From a virus, in IMG/VR virus record IMGVR_UViG_3300050821_007105, positions 1 through 37,152 of that record: DNA of 37,152 nucleotides, one strand, 5' to 3'. The stretch's first letter is position 1, and every line of letters begins with the position of its first letter. A program made the translations under genes and the position numbers. The notes beneath the pieces were generated by a model. The model saw nothing but the letters and a program-made list of their open reading frames with translations, searched no databases and had not been told where the DNA came from. Positions 20,625-27,685 of this stretch are shown piece after piece.

Positions 20625-20762
20625 CTACTTCGCGTAATGCTTTGCAACGTGATGGATTGCGTGATGAATCACCTGATGGGTCAGCGGGTGCGCTGCTACC
20701 ATCACCAGAGCGCTACAGCCGGACAACGCCAGCGCGATGAGGCAGACCGCGGCCCGGGTCAT
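20625..20762 (-). CDS. small lipoprotein
   Basis: 45 residues from the ATG at 20762, which overlaps the preceding stop (ATGA) and has AGGAG about 10 bases ahead; a 69-codon frame from an upstream ATG is less likely. MTRAAVCLIALALSGCSALV is a signal peptide with a lipobox (LSGC). The mature part is alanine- and histidine-rich (HPLTHQVIHHAIHHVAKHY). Probably an outer- or inner-membrane-anchored lipoprotein; a role in superinfection exclusion or lysis (o-spanin-like) is possible but unproven. Confidence 0.6.
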   Translation of the reverse strand: MTRAAVCLIALALSGCSALVMVAAHPLTHQVIHHAIHHVAKHYAK

Positions 20763-20932
20763 TTCCGCCGTCTCCTGCGCAATGCTAGCGTCCGGCAGAT
20801 CAGGCATTGCTTGTGCCCTTTGTTCCAGCGCCAACTGCCGTCGAGGTAGTAGTGCCCGTTGTTGCAGATCTCCCGGCCTCCTGCTAGCGCCCGGTTCAGG
20901 ATCGATTCCTTATCGGCCTTGTTCATCGTCAT
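20759..20932 (-). CDS. 57-residue zinc-finger-like micro-protein
   Basis: The frame opens with ATG at 20932 (or 20926, both in frame) and overlaps both neighbours. It carries REICNNGHYYLDGSWRWNKG followed by HKQCLIC and a basic tail (RTLALRRRRRK). The C-x-x-G-H ... C-x-x-C pattern is the same as the zinc-binding tail of phage HNH endonucleases, including the one at 10191-10640 here. There is no HNH core, so it is likely a stand-alone zinc finger that binds nucleic acid. Confidence 0.55.
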   Translation of the reverse strand: MTMNKADKESILNRALAGGREICNNGHYYLDGSWRWNKGHKQCLICRTLALRRRRRK

Positions 20933-21065
20933 CGTTGCCGCTGGGGCGGAAGAACTTGGTTGCGGCGTAGAAGGTCACGGCCAGCCAGAGGAGCATTCCC
21001 AGCCCGAAAAGGAAAATTACGTCGGCCCAATGGGCGATCAGGAGGAGGATGCGCAACTGGCACAT
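20910..21065 (-). CDS. 51-residue membrane protein
   Basis: ATG follows the previous stop without gap (TAAATG) and GGAGG lies six bases ahead in the upstream gene. The product (MCQLRILLLIAHWADVIFLF then GLGMLLWLAVTFYAATKFF) is two close hydrophobic stretches with a short acidic tail. It overlaps the next gene by 23 bases. Function unknown. Confidence 0.55.
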   Translation of the reverse strand: MCQLRILLLIAHWADVIFLFGLGMLLWLAVTFYAATKFFRPSGNDDDEQGR

Positions 21066-21344
21066 TTATCCGCCTCCTTCCTTGATGACGTTCCCTTGCT
21101 GGGTGCTGTAGGTGGCTCGCATCGCCTCGGAGTTGATCTCCCGGCGGAAGAGTTCCATTTCCATGATTCTGGCCGCGCCAAGCTCTTCGTGCCTGACCGA
21201 GATCTCATTGGCCTCGTTGAAGGCCGCGGCCATTCCGGCGTAGAAGGCGAGCGATATCTCGCGTTCCTGTGCCTTTGGGAGAGCAGCATCCTTGGCGTAG
21301 ATGTTGTCACGGAATTCCTGCCAGAATTTTTGTGGTCGGTTCAT
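21066..21344 (-). CDS. small helical hypothetical protein
   Basis: 92 residues, mostly helical: FWQEFRDNIYAKDAALPKA, then FYAGMAAAFNEANEISVRHE and RIMEMELFRREINSEAMRAT. The FYAG-AAAF-E pattern is seen in many short phage proteins without function. It starts in an ATGA overlap with the gene upstream. Confidence 0.6.
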   Translation of the reverse strand: MNRPQKFWQEFRDNIYAKDAALPKAQEREISLAFYAGMAAAFNEANEISVRHEELGAARIMEMELFRREINSEAMRATYSTQQGNVIKEGGG

Positions 21345-21523
21345 GTTCCCTCAAAGGTGGCTATGCCTTTTTCATCCAGTGATTCAGCGCTGTCAGCGAT
21401 GGCTTCAACTTGAGCGTAAAAGGTCGGCCATTCACCTTCCTTTGTTGGCTCTAAAGCGGTTGCGATGCGTTCAAGCGCATCGGCAATTCTGGCGATGTTT
21501 TTTATCAGGTCTGTTTCGTTCAT
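21341..21523 (-). CDS. 60-residue acidic helical protein
   Basis: First gene after the iteron region on the minus strand. The product, beginning MNETDLIKNIARIADALERI, is one amphipathic helix followed by an acidic helix (YAQVEAIADSAESLDEKG). AAGTGATTA (GTGATTA at 21527-21533 on the complement) lies three bases before the ATG. No family recognised. Confidence 0.6.
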   Translation of the reverse strand: MNETDLIKNIARIADALERIATALEPTKEGEWPTFYAQVEAIADSAESLDEKGIATFEGT

Positions 21524-21565
21524 TTTTAATCACTTAATTTGGTTGGTTTTTTTGCCTCCACTCGC

Positions 21566-21726
21566 CGTTTAGCCCCCATGTTCACATAAGGGGGCACTAA
21601 ACGGAGGCGGGTTTAGTATGTTGCTGTGTATTGCGGTTTAGCTTGCTTCCCTAAGTAAATATCGGTTTCGTTTAGTTCTCGTTTAGTAAATCGTTTAGTA
21701 AAAGTCACTAAACGAAGTACTAAACG
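21566..21726. repeat. iteron array, candidate replication origin
   Basis: Nine copies of a C/GGTTTAG(T/C) element occur in 161 bases in both orientations: forward at 21566, 21610, 21635, 21669, 21680 and 21692, inverted at 21595, 21706 and 21719. The last four sit as two direct plus two inverted copies. The first two frame a larger inverted repeat, GTTTAGCCCCCATG against CATAAGGGGGCACTAAAC. The region is AT-rich and non-coding and lies directly after the helicase and primase genes. This is the classic layout of an iteron origin, though an operator array is also possible. Confidence 0.75.
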
Positions 21727-21752
21727 GTCATGTTTTCATGTCATCAAAAAAA

Positions 21753-22781
21753 TCAGGGATCTTTTGAGGCCGAATAATGCCGTCTGGCGGCGATGATTTT
21801 GTACTTCTTTCCGGAGATCTCCAGCCAACCTTCATCCGAGGCTTTTTTAGCCATCTGGGACACATACCCGGCTGTCACGTCCATCTCGGCGGCGATATCC
21901 CTGTTGTTGTCGATTCCGGCCTCGATCAGTTGCCGGAAGATGTCTAAATTCGACGCCGCATCGACTCTGATATCCACGCCGCCTGTAGCGTCGGGCCTAA
22001 ACATCCATTCCAAGGAAGCGGGGCATTTGCTGGCGTTGCGCCACTTCTGAAACCTGCTGATGAAATGGGCACCCTCATGCTCTTCCAAGGCGTCTTGGGG
22101 AAGGTCCAGACGAATGATCCACGCTGATGGATCTTCGCGCTTGGAATGTCCGCGCATCTCGTTGTTTCGCCCGGCGTGATGGATGAAGATGACGGTGATT
22201 CTGGCCCGCCGGAGACGCATTAAAAACGGCGAAATCAGTTCCCATTGCATCCCGTCGTTTTCGTCAACACCAGTGGTCAGCGTCGAAAGGTTGTCGAGAA
22301 AAACGACCTTCACCTCGTTCTTGATACAGTACGCTAGCAGGGAATCCTGAAACTCTTTGTCTGCCAGATTCATGATCCGGCCCGATTCATCAAAGAGCAG
22401 TTCATGGTTGGTGTACGCTAGCTGGTCGGTCGGAATTCCAAGAACCAGATCGCGGGCCTTGATCTCGGAGGCGTTCATTTCGCCGTCCAGATAAAGAACC
22501 TTGCGCGACTCTTTCACCTCCCAGCGTTTTGCGTTTTCGCCCAAGGCAATGCACTTGGCGAGATACATGCCGAGCCAACTCTTGCCAGCACCTCGCTTGG
22601 CGAAGATGAAGCCAAGATCACCTTCTCGACAAAAGTTTCCGATGATCATTTTCCGCTCGTGGATTATTCGTGTTGCTAGCTCTGCGCTAGTTAAAGTGCC
22701 TTTTTCCAAGGCTTTATCCCATTCCAATATATCTTGATTTGGTTGGGTATCGGTTTCAAAAGGTGGAACATTCGTAGTCAT
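21753..22781 (-). CDS. RepA-type hexameric replicative helicase (AAA_25)
   Basis: 342 residues. RecA-fold ATPase with Walker A FAKRGAGKS (60-68), the acidic residue of LYLDGEM (E101), Walker B VVFLDN (159-164) and FIHHAG (199-204), the pattern of RSF1010 RepA-like helicases. The C terminus (IAAEMDVTAGYVSQMAKKAS) looks like a winged helix. It would unwind the phage DNA at the fork, working with the primase encoded immediately upstream. The ATG overlaps the primase stop (ATGA). GCTAGC occurs three times. Confidence 0.8.
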   Translation of the reverse strand: MTTNVPPFETDTQPNQDILEWDKALEKGTLTSAELATRIIHERKMIIGNFCREGDLGFIFAKRGAGKSWLGMYLAKCIALGENAKRWEVKESRKVLYLDGEMNASEIKARDLVLGIPTDQLAYTNHELLFDESGRIMNLADKEFQDSLLAYCIKNEVKVVFLDNLSTLTTGVDENDGMQWELISPFLMRLRRARITVIFIHHAGRNNEMRGHSKREDPSAWIIRLDLPQDALEEHEGAHFISRFQKWRNASKCPASLEWMFRPDATGGVDIRVDAASNLDIFRQLIEAGIDNNRDIAAEMDVTAGYVSQMAKKASDEGWLEISGKKYKIIAARRHYSASKDP

Positions 22782-23722
22782 TCGTTGAATCCTTTCAGGA
22801 GGGATTGGTCTTCGGGGTGTTGAATCATGAATTCATTGAGATCTTTGCAACCGCCCGGAAGCCGCTGAATCATTCTTTTTACCGTACCGGATTCACGCAA
22901 GCGCTCTTTCCACTTCTTGGCCGATTTTTCGCCTTCCTGATCATTATGCGGCAGGATTAAGACAGTCCTACCTTTCAACTTTCTGCTAGCTTCATCACCG
23001 ATGTTGGTGCTAGCACCGAGCATCGCCACCGGCAGAAAATTAATTTCGCTTTCGGTTGCTAGCTGCAATGCCGCGAAATAATCCGGAGTGCCTTCGCAAA
23101 ACAGAATATTTTTTACCTCGTTGAGTGCAGTGTTTTCCGTTACTAACCCGTAGCACCAATCCTTACTTGATCCGGAAATCGCAGCTACCTTTTTGCCGCT
23201 GGCAACGCACGGTTCGCCGGTAAACGTCTTCCCTTCGGCACCTTTCTTGCTAGCATCGGTCAGGAACCAGAGCAGCTCGCCGCGGTACGTCCCGATTTTC
23301 AGCGTTCCAAGGCGCCCGGCCAGATCGAAGACCGCGGGATTCAGGCCGCGCAACATCGCCAGCGACACGCATTCCAGATCGGTCGGCGGTCGCAGATCGT
23401 CCGGCCAATCGATCTCGGCTCGCTTGTACTTGGCCGCTGGCGGTGGCGTAGCTTCGCCTATCAGCGCTCCCAGTTGATCAATAGCGTACTGGTTGCCAAT
23501 CCCCTTGGCTCGCGCCCAGAAGTCCACCACGTCGCCGCCAACGCCTTCCGCCTGATCAAACCAGCGCTGGCCGTCCTTGGCCACGTAGACCGAGAACGAA
23601 GGCTTCTTGTCCTCCCGGAAGGGAGATTTACAGGTCCGGCCCGGTGTACCCGGCAGACCTAATATTTTCCACGCCCACTCGATTGAGCAGGACGCACGGA
23701 TCCGTTCAATTTTTGATGACAT
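22778..23722 (-). CDS. DnaG-like primase (Toprim)
   Basis: 314 residues. The N terminus has a CHC2-like segment, TCKSPFREDKKPSFSVY (30-46), where only one cysteine remains and the usual histidine is missing, so the zinc site is probably lost. A Toprim domain follows: ILFCEG (206-211) with E210 and LILPHNDQEG (255-264) with N260-D261. It makes primers for the phage fork and is coupled to the helicase by ATGA. The leader motif AAAGTGATTAG directly precedes the ATG (GTGATTA 23724-23730 on the complement), and a GCTAGC lies just upstream. Confidence 0.8.
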   Translation of the reverse strand: MSSKIERIRASCSIEWAWKILGLPGTPGRTCKSPFREDKKPSFSVYVAKDGQRWFDQAEGVGGDVVDFWARAKGIGNQYAIDQLGALIGEATPPPAAKYKRAEIDWPDDLRPPTDLECVSLAMLRGLNPAVFDLAGRLGTLKIGTYRGELLWFLTDASKKGAEGKTFTGEPCVASGKKVAAISGSSKDWCYGLVTENTALNEVKNILFCEGTPDYFAALQLATESEINFLPVAMLGASTNIGDEASRKLKGRTVLILPHNDQEGEKSAKKWKERLRESGTVKRMIQRLPGGCKDLNEFMIQHPEDQSLLKGFNE

Positions 23723-23741
23723 CTAATCACTTTCCTGCTAG

Positions 23742-24125
23742 CTAACGCCCGCCGCGTCGGCGGTTCCTGAGATCGTCAAGTAACCATTTCATTGCCTGAA
23801 TCAGGTCCGAGTTCCTCCCGGTTCCGTCATCGCAATTCTGAGTGTACCAGCGCATGTAGCCGGGGTCGATCTCTGCTAGCTTTTTCCCCTTGTACTTGCC
23901 GAAGGTAAGAACGATTGAGCCGGGCCATTCCATCTGTTCCTGTGGAACCTTGAATTTTGACTCCGGCTCGCTCGGGTCCATTTTCCGCTTGATGCCGCCA
24001 TGACCGTCCACTCCCCGCTCGCGCAGGGACTGGATCAGCTTCATGGCCGCGGTCGCCCACTCGCCCGGTTGCGCTGCATGATCGAGCGCAAGGGCGAGGA
24101 GCTTTTGCTCAAGCTCCGTGAGCAC
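23742..24125 (-). CDS. DUF3820-like protein
   Basis: 127 residues with a GTG start; no ATG occurs before residue 28. The C-terminal half carries LTFGKYKGKKLAEIDPGYMR followed by WYTQN, the F-GK-KGK-L-EI---Y--W motif of the DUF3820 group that often accompanies phage exonucleases or stands alone. N-terminal part helical. Placed between the ssDNA-binding protein and primase genes, it probably serves replication or recombination; the biochemical role is unknown. Confidence 0.6.
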   Translation of the reverse strand: MLTELEQKLLALALDHAAQPGEWATAAMKLIQSLRERGVDGHGGIKRKMDPSEPESKFKVPQEQMEWPGSIVLTFGKYKGKKLAEIDPGYMRWYTQNCDDGTGRNSDLIQAMKWLLDDLRNRRRGGR

Positions 24126-24129
24126 TGGT

Positions 24130-24501
24130 TTAGTTTTTTAGCTGGATATCGTCCGGCTCAAGATACGAACCAACCTTGTTCCGCTTTTTGCCCTGATACT
24201 CTTCGACGATGATATGGGCGAATCCTTCGGCCTCAATCAAATCGGAGGCTTTGACCTCGACCTCTTCATCCGGCAAAACAACCTCGCCAATTGAGGTTCG
24301 GAATTGATCGATTTTCCAGCCGCTGCTTTCGGTGAAAACGAGGTTATCGATGGCCAGCCCGCCTTGAGGCAGACGCAACCATAACTCGATCATTTCGTTA
24401 TTGTTGCTGCTGGTTTTGAGGATGGCTTTCTCGACGGTGAACCTGTAATCACCTTCAGGCAGAACATCCCCGTTTTGCTGACCGCTTTTGTATGTAGGCA
24501 T
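24130..24501 (-). CDS. phage single-stranded DNA-binding protein, DUF669-like
   Basis: 123 residues. The order GDYRFTVEKAILKTSSNNNE, MIELWLRLP, IDNLVFTESSGWKIDQF, then AHIIVEEYQGKKRNKVGSYL fits DUF669-type proteins, which act as phage SSB-like proteins with an OB-fold, and the C terminus is short and polar. It would coat ssDNA and support the RecT-like annealase and replication. GGAAG six bases before ATG is a usable ribosome site; a hairpin plus leader motif lies 30-50 bases further upstream. Confidence 0.65.
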   Translation of the reverse strand: MPTYKSGQQNGDVLPEGDYRFTVEKAILKTSSNNNEMIELWLRLPQGGLAIDNLVFTESSGWKIDQFRTSIGEVVLPDEEVEVKASDLIEAEGFAHIIVEEYQGKKRNKVGSYLEPDDIQLKN

Positions 24502-24528
24502 AGCTTCCTTTTTTTATGTTTTAACTGC

Positions 24529-24554
24529 AATCACTTCCCCCGCCGAGTGGCGGG
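24529..24554 (-). promoter_or_regulatory. hairpin plus leader motif on minus strand
   Basis: Read on the minus strand, CCCGCC-ACTC-GGCGGG (24539-24554) is followed at once by GGAAGTGATTGCAG. This repeats the plus-strand arrangement of hairpin then AAGTGATT, although here the next start (24501) is 27 bases away and has its own GGAAG. Confidence 0.55.
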
Positions 24555-24563
24555 ACTTCCTCT

Positions 24564-24638
24564 TTACTGTAAAATCTTCTTGATGTCCACTGGATTCGTG
24601 CGAATCTTGCCCCTGTTAGAAAGCTTCCTTTCTTTCAT
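24564..24638 (-). CDS. 24-codon mini-ORF, possible leader peptide
   Basis: ATG follows AAGTGATTAGCTT and the frame encodes a basic peptide starting MKERKLSNRGKIRTNPVDIK, ending 10 bases before the next hairpin. It lies between two hairpins upstream of the ssDNA-binding gene, an arrangement used by attenuators. It may also be a free micro-protein or simply chance. Confidence 0.35.
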   Translation of the reverse strand: MKERKLSNRGKIRTNPVDIKKILQ

Positions 24639-24642
24639 AAGC

Positions 24643-24695
24643 TAATCACTTATCCGCCGCCTGAGCGCTCACCCAGAGTCACGCAAAGGCGGCGG
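24643..24695 (-). promoter_or_regulatory. long inverted repeat plus leader motif on minus strand
   Basis: CCGCCGCCT and AGGCGGCGG (24654-24662 and 24687-24695) pair over a 24-base loop; on the minus strand the second arm is followed by ATAAGTGATTAG (GTGATTA 24643-24649), four bases before the mini-ORF start. Confidence 0.55.
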
Positions 24696-24703
24696 TTCCT
24701 TTT

Positions 24704-24814
24704 TCAGGGGTAAGGAAAGCGCTCGGTTAGTACTCCAACCAGCATGGTGGCTCCACCGGCCAGAACTAGCAGGACCAGCGCCCAGAACAACCGCCATTCC
24801 ATTTTTTTACTCAT
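24704..24814 (-). CDS. 36-residue membrane peptide
   Basis: ATGA overlaps the stop of the nuclease gene upstream. The product has one transmembrane helix: MSKKMEWRLFWALVLLVLAG then GATMLVGVL and a short polar end. Translational coupling and a clear membrane helix support it; the function is unknown. Confidence 0.5.
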   Translation of the reverse strand: MSKKMEWRLFWALVLLVLAGGATMLVGVLTERFPYP

Positions 24815-25218
24815 TGCTCTTTAAAGAATTTTTCGATTTCGTTTGTTGCGTCGGCGTAGTTGTAGCAGACGCGAACCTCGTTCCCGTCTGTTAGCATCTT
24901 CGCCACCTGATTTCTTTGTTCTTCTCTGAGTTTCTTTTTCCCGATCTTGAATTCAATCCAGATGATCCGGCTGTTTCGATAAACTCCGAAGTCGGGCATT
25001 CCTATCACGAACGGCGATTTCTTGTCCATCGCCGCGTGGTAATACCCGTACTCTTTCCGGTTCAGGTACTGGATGAACAATTCGTGCAGCTCTTTCTCAA
25101 GCTGGATCTCCTGCCTCGCCTCAACCTCATCCATCGTTTCAATCCCGTATTTCTCCCGGTCTTCCTTGCTCATCAGCCGGGCGAGGTTTTCGTGAATTAC
25201 CCGCTTAGGCTCGGCCAT
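24811..25218 (-). CDS. VRR-NUC domain nuclease
   Basis: 135 residues, typical of stand-alone phage VRR-NUC proteins. Motifs in order: a helical N terminus with E44/H45, then GMPDFGVYR (73-81, D76), IIWIEFKIGKKKL (85-97, E89 and K91) and Q101. This is a PD-(D/E)XK fold that acts on branched or structured DNA, such as Holliday junctions or flaps. It overlaps the end of the Cas4/RecB-like nuclease gene by 14 bases and probably resolves replication or recombination intermediates. Confidence 0.8.
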   Translation of the reverse strand: MAEPKRVIHENLARLMSKEDREKYGIETMDEVEARQEIQLEKELHELFIQYLNRKEYGYYHAAMDKKSPFVIGMPDFGVYRNSRIIWIEFKIGKKKLREEQRNQVAKMLTDGNEVRVCYNYADATNEIEKFFKEQ

Positions 25219-26311
25219 TTTTCTTGTCCCTTACCAGACTGGCTTCCTGCGTCTTGACCGTGATAAACGGTGCTAGCACCACGCCTACGTTCGGAGTCGG
25301 ATTCTGGGAATGGATCAGCTCTGTTTCCTTCACCTTTTCCCATGACGCTTCTATCTTGGTGATGCTGACTGAGACAGCATCCCAGAACGCTTTGGCGCCA
25401 ATCACCGGGACCACCGCATTCTGAATTTTCTCCGGTTGTCTCAGGATCCGCATCTGCTTCTCGATGATCTTCCAGCCCGGGATAGAGTCCGGATCTTTTG
25501 CTAGCACCAGCTTGTAGTATTCCTTGACTTCCTTGATGTATTTCTCCATCCGCTCCAGCCGTGCTAGCAACTTGCCCGCATTTTCCAGTTTTAATTCGGA
25601 AGGGTGTTCCGATTTAACCGCTGCTTCCTTGGCAATCGCCGGACAGATCAAAAGCCCGCCGCAATGCTTGCACTGGTCGCCGGTCTTTGGCGGTGAATCC
25701 ACCTGTGCCAGACTGAGCATGGTCCGCAACTTTACCTCGTAATCTTTCACTTCCTCGCGAGTGGCAAGGTGCGGTTTATAAGTGTAATGCGGCGAGATGA
25801 TCTGGAACGTGAAATCCAGAATCTGCTCGTCCTCGTTTGCTAGCAGGACTGCTTGACTCCAGAGTTGATCGTTCTCGCGCGGTTCCGGCGCCTTGTTCCA
25901 AAGCGATTTGAAATCGACGATGGCCGCTCGCTTGTGATTGGGTGAGATCCGCATATAATCTGGTCGGCCAGAGAAGATCGGCTCGATCTCCTGATGCAAC
26001 CAAAGGCGTTCCTCGCGGATCACGGTGTCATCGTTCATCGCGCCCCATCCTCCGAGAAATTCCCGGAAGCGTTTCATGATCTTCGAATAATCCATCCGGT
26101 CTTGGTCCGTCTCCAGATCAGCCGCGGATTGCTTAAAGATCGCGTCATGCATGGCAGTGCCCTTGTCCCGCCATTCGTCGCCTTTGCCGCCGGATTCCCC
26201 GGCCTCCTGCCGCATGGCCCGTGCTTTCAGGGTCATGCGGTGAGAAGCTTGGCATTGCATCAAGCGCTGGACGGCGCTAGCGCTGGGTAAGCTGTCTCGA
26301 TCATTATCCAA
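25205..26311 (-). CDS. Cas4/RecB-like PD-(D/E)XK exonuclease
   Basis: 368 residues from TTG at 26311, which has GAGGAGG five bases ahead; the longer frame from 26434 runs through the HNH gene and is rejected. Motifs: H55, GRPDYM (115-120), IVDFK (131-135), and Q in QLWSQAVLL. C20 together with CKHCGGLLIC could hold an iron-sulfur cluster, as in Cas4 and AddB-type nucleases. It resembles DUF2800-like phage exonucleases and probably makes the single-stranded ends used by the RecT-like annealase two genes upstream. It overlaps the HNH gene by eight bases. Confidence 0.75.
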   Translation of the reverse strand: MDNDRDSLPSASAVQRLMQCQASHRMTLKARAMRQEAGESGGKGDEWRDKGTAMHDAIFKQSAADLETDQDRMDYSKIMKRFREFLGGWGAMNDDTVIREERLWLHQEIEPIFSGRPDYMRISPNHKRAAIVDFKSLWNKAPEPRENDQLWSQAVLLANEDEQILDFTFQIISPHYTYKPHLATREEVKDYEVKLRTMLSLAQVDSPPKTGDQCKHCGGLLICPAIAKEAAVKSEHPSELKLENAGKLLARLERMEKYIKEVKEYYKLVLAKDPDSIPGWKIIEKQMRILRQPEKIQNAVVPVIGAKAFWDAVSVSITKIEASWEKVKETELIHSQNPTPNVGVVLAPFITVKTQEASLVRDKKNGRA

Positions 26312-26654
26312 TGGAACCTCCTCGATACCGTGGGCAGTAACGGAACCTTTGTGCTGTGTTTTTCCGAATGTGATCCGCTCGCGTTTCGGGCGATAGATGA
26401 GCAGGATTGACGCAGTGAGGGTGTCCGCACTCATGATGGATCTCTTTCCCCTTCATCACTGGACCGACAAACAGACCGTAGGAAACCAGATGGCTCCTAC
26501 GTGCTCTGTCCGCTCCAAACCATCCATAGCCATCTTTGTCGATGCACCCCGTCCAGAGCCAGCACCCATTCCGGTGCAGCTCGACGAAGTTCATGAAGCG
26601 GACAACCATGTCGGTCGGATGAAGGCTCTTCCCTCGTCTTCTTACTTGGTCCAT
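26304..26654 (-). CDS. HNH endonuclease
   Basis: 116 residues. The core is GKEIHHECGHPHCVNPAHLS (69-88), with H73/H74, N83 and H86 in the H-N-H positions and cysteines that may hold a structural zinc; an N-terminal GCWLWTG-DKDGYGWF part is typical of phage HNH_3-type proteins. It lies exactly between the annealase and exonuclease genes, overlapping both by a few bases, so it looks like a mobile gene that has settled without breaking the operon. It is not closely similar to the HNH protein at 10191-10640 outside the core. Confidence 0.8.
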   Translation of the reverse strand: MDQVRRRGKSLHPTDMVVRFMNFVELHRNGCWLWTGCIDKDGYGWFGADRARRSHLVSYGLFVGPVMKGKEIHHECGHPHCVNPAHLSPETRADHIRKNTAQRFRYCPRYRGGSIG

Positions 26655-27685
26655 CAGGTTGTCGCTCCAGTTGCCGCCGCTGCTTCCGCCGCTTCCTCGG
26701 CCTCCGCTTTAGCCTTGGCTTCCTTCATTTCGGTGATTCGCTTGGCTTGGGTCATCACCACGTTCCAGTTCTTGATCAGCGTCTTGATTTTCGCCTCAGG
26801 CAGAGATTCAAGTTTGTGCTCCACACCTCTGGGAAAGAGCCGCAAACCATTGACGATCTCGATCAGTAACTCTTCCGAAATATCGGACTTTTCAGACATC
26901 CTTTTCAGGTGTTCCAGATCGGTTTCGGTTGACGAATCGACCGGATTTTCTGGTTTGGTTGATTCGACCTTTTCCAATGGAATTTCCTTGGCCGGGATAT
27001 CGGACGGCGCCGAGATGATCGGATGCTGGTGGGCTTTCGGATCCTCCGGATCCGGCTCGAATGGAACCGTCTCGGTCTTGGGCACTTCACGGTAGCCGCG
27101 CCCGGTAGCGATTGAAGGCGCGTCGGTGACCACCTTGACCTCAGGAACCTCGTCGACCAGTTCCTCGGTCAGGTACATGCCTTGCAGCACGTCCGAGAAC
27201 TCCCGGCGGTAACAGAAGCCGAGCGCACGCCAGTACAACATGCTGTCGGGATAATTGCTCCAGCCGGATCCTTGCTTGCCGGGATAAAGCCCGGCTTGCT
27301 TGGCTTCCTTGATGGTGAAACTCCAAGTGGCTGGCTTGCGATCCTTGCGCTGAACCGTGACGCTGCATTTCCGGGCCTCGCTGTCGCCAGTGTATTCGTG
27401 CGATTTATCGACCAGAAGGCCGGACCGCTCGACCAGCGCCGATGCTAGCGCACCGTTGATGCTGGTCTTGTTGTTGATCACGCTGATGTTCTCGAGCGCT
27501 TCAAACATATCCAGCCCAAGGCGTCTACCCTTGAGGATGATCAGGTTGATCTGGGTCGGGTTGCCGAGCTTGGTAATCCCGGCGTCCATGATCTGTTTGG
27601 AGATCCGTGTTAGCTGGTCCCACTGGGTGTAGACCAGTTCGCCTTTGTCTGAGATGGGAATTATCTGTGTGTCTTGGTTGGTCAT
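26654..27685 (-). CDS. RecT-like single-strand annealing protein
   Basis: 343 residues. The N-terminal 180 residues fit the RecT family: LGLDMFEALENISVINNKTS (56-75), a middle beta part, and GWSNYPDSMLYWRALGFCYR (141-160) followed by LQGMYLTEEL, the W--YP--ML--RA-------D---G-Y---E motif. The C-terminal half is acidic and proline-rich, then helical and alanine-rich, probably for partner binding. With the adjacent nuclease it forms a Red-like exonuclease/annealase pair. The ATG overlaps the preceding stop (ATGA). Confidence 0.75.
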   Translation of the reverse strand: MTNQDTQIIPISDKGELVYTQWDQLTRISKQIMDAGITKLGNPTQINLIILKGRRLGLDMFEALENISVINNKTSINGALASALVERSGLLVDKSHEYTGDSEARKCSVTVQRKDRKPATWSFTIKEAKQAGLYPGKQGSGWSNYPDSMLYWRALGFCYRREFSDVLQGMYLTEELVDEVPEVKVVTDAPSIATGRGYREVPKTETVPFEPDPEDPKAHQHPIISAPSDIPAKEIPLEKVESTKPENPVDSSTETDLEHLKRMSEKSDISEELLIEIVNGLRLFPRGVEHKLESLPEAKIKTLIKNWNVVMTQAKRITEMKEAKAKAEAEEAAEAAAATGATT

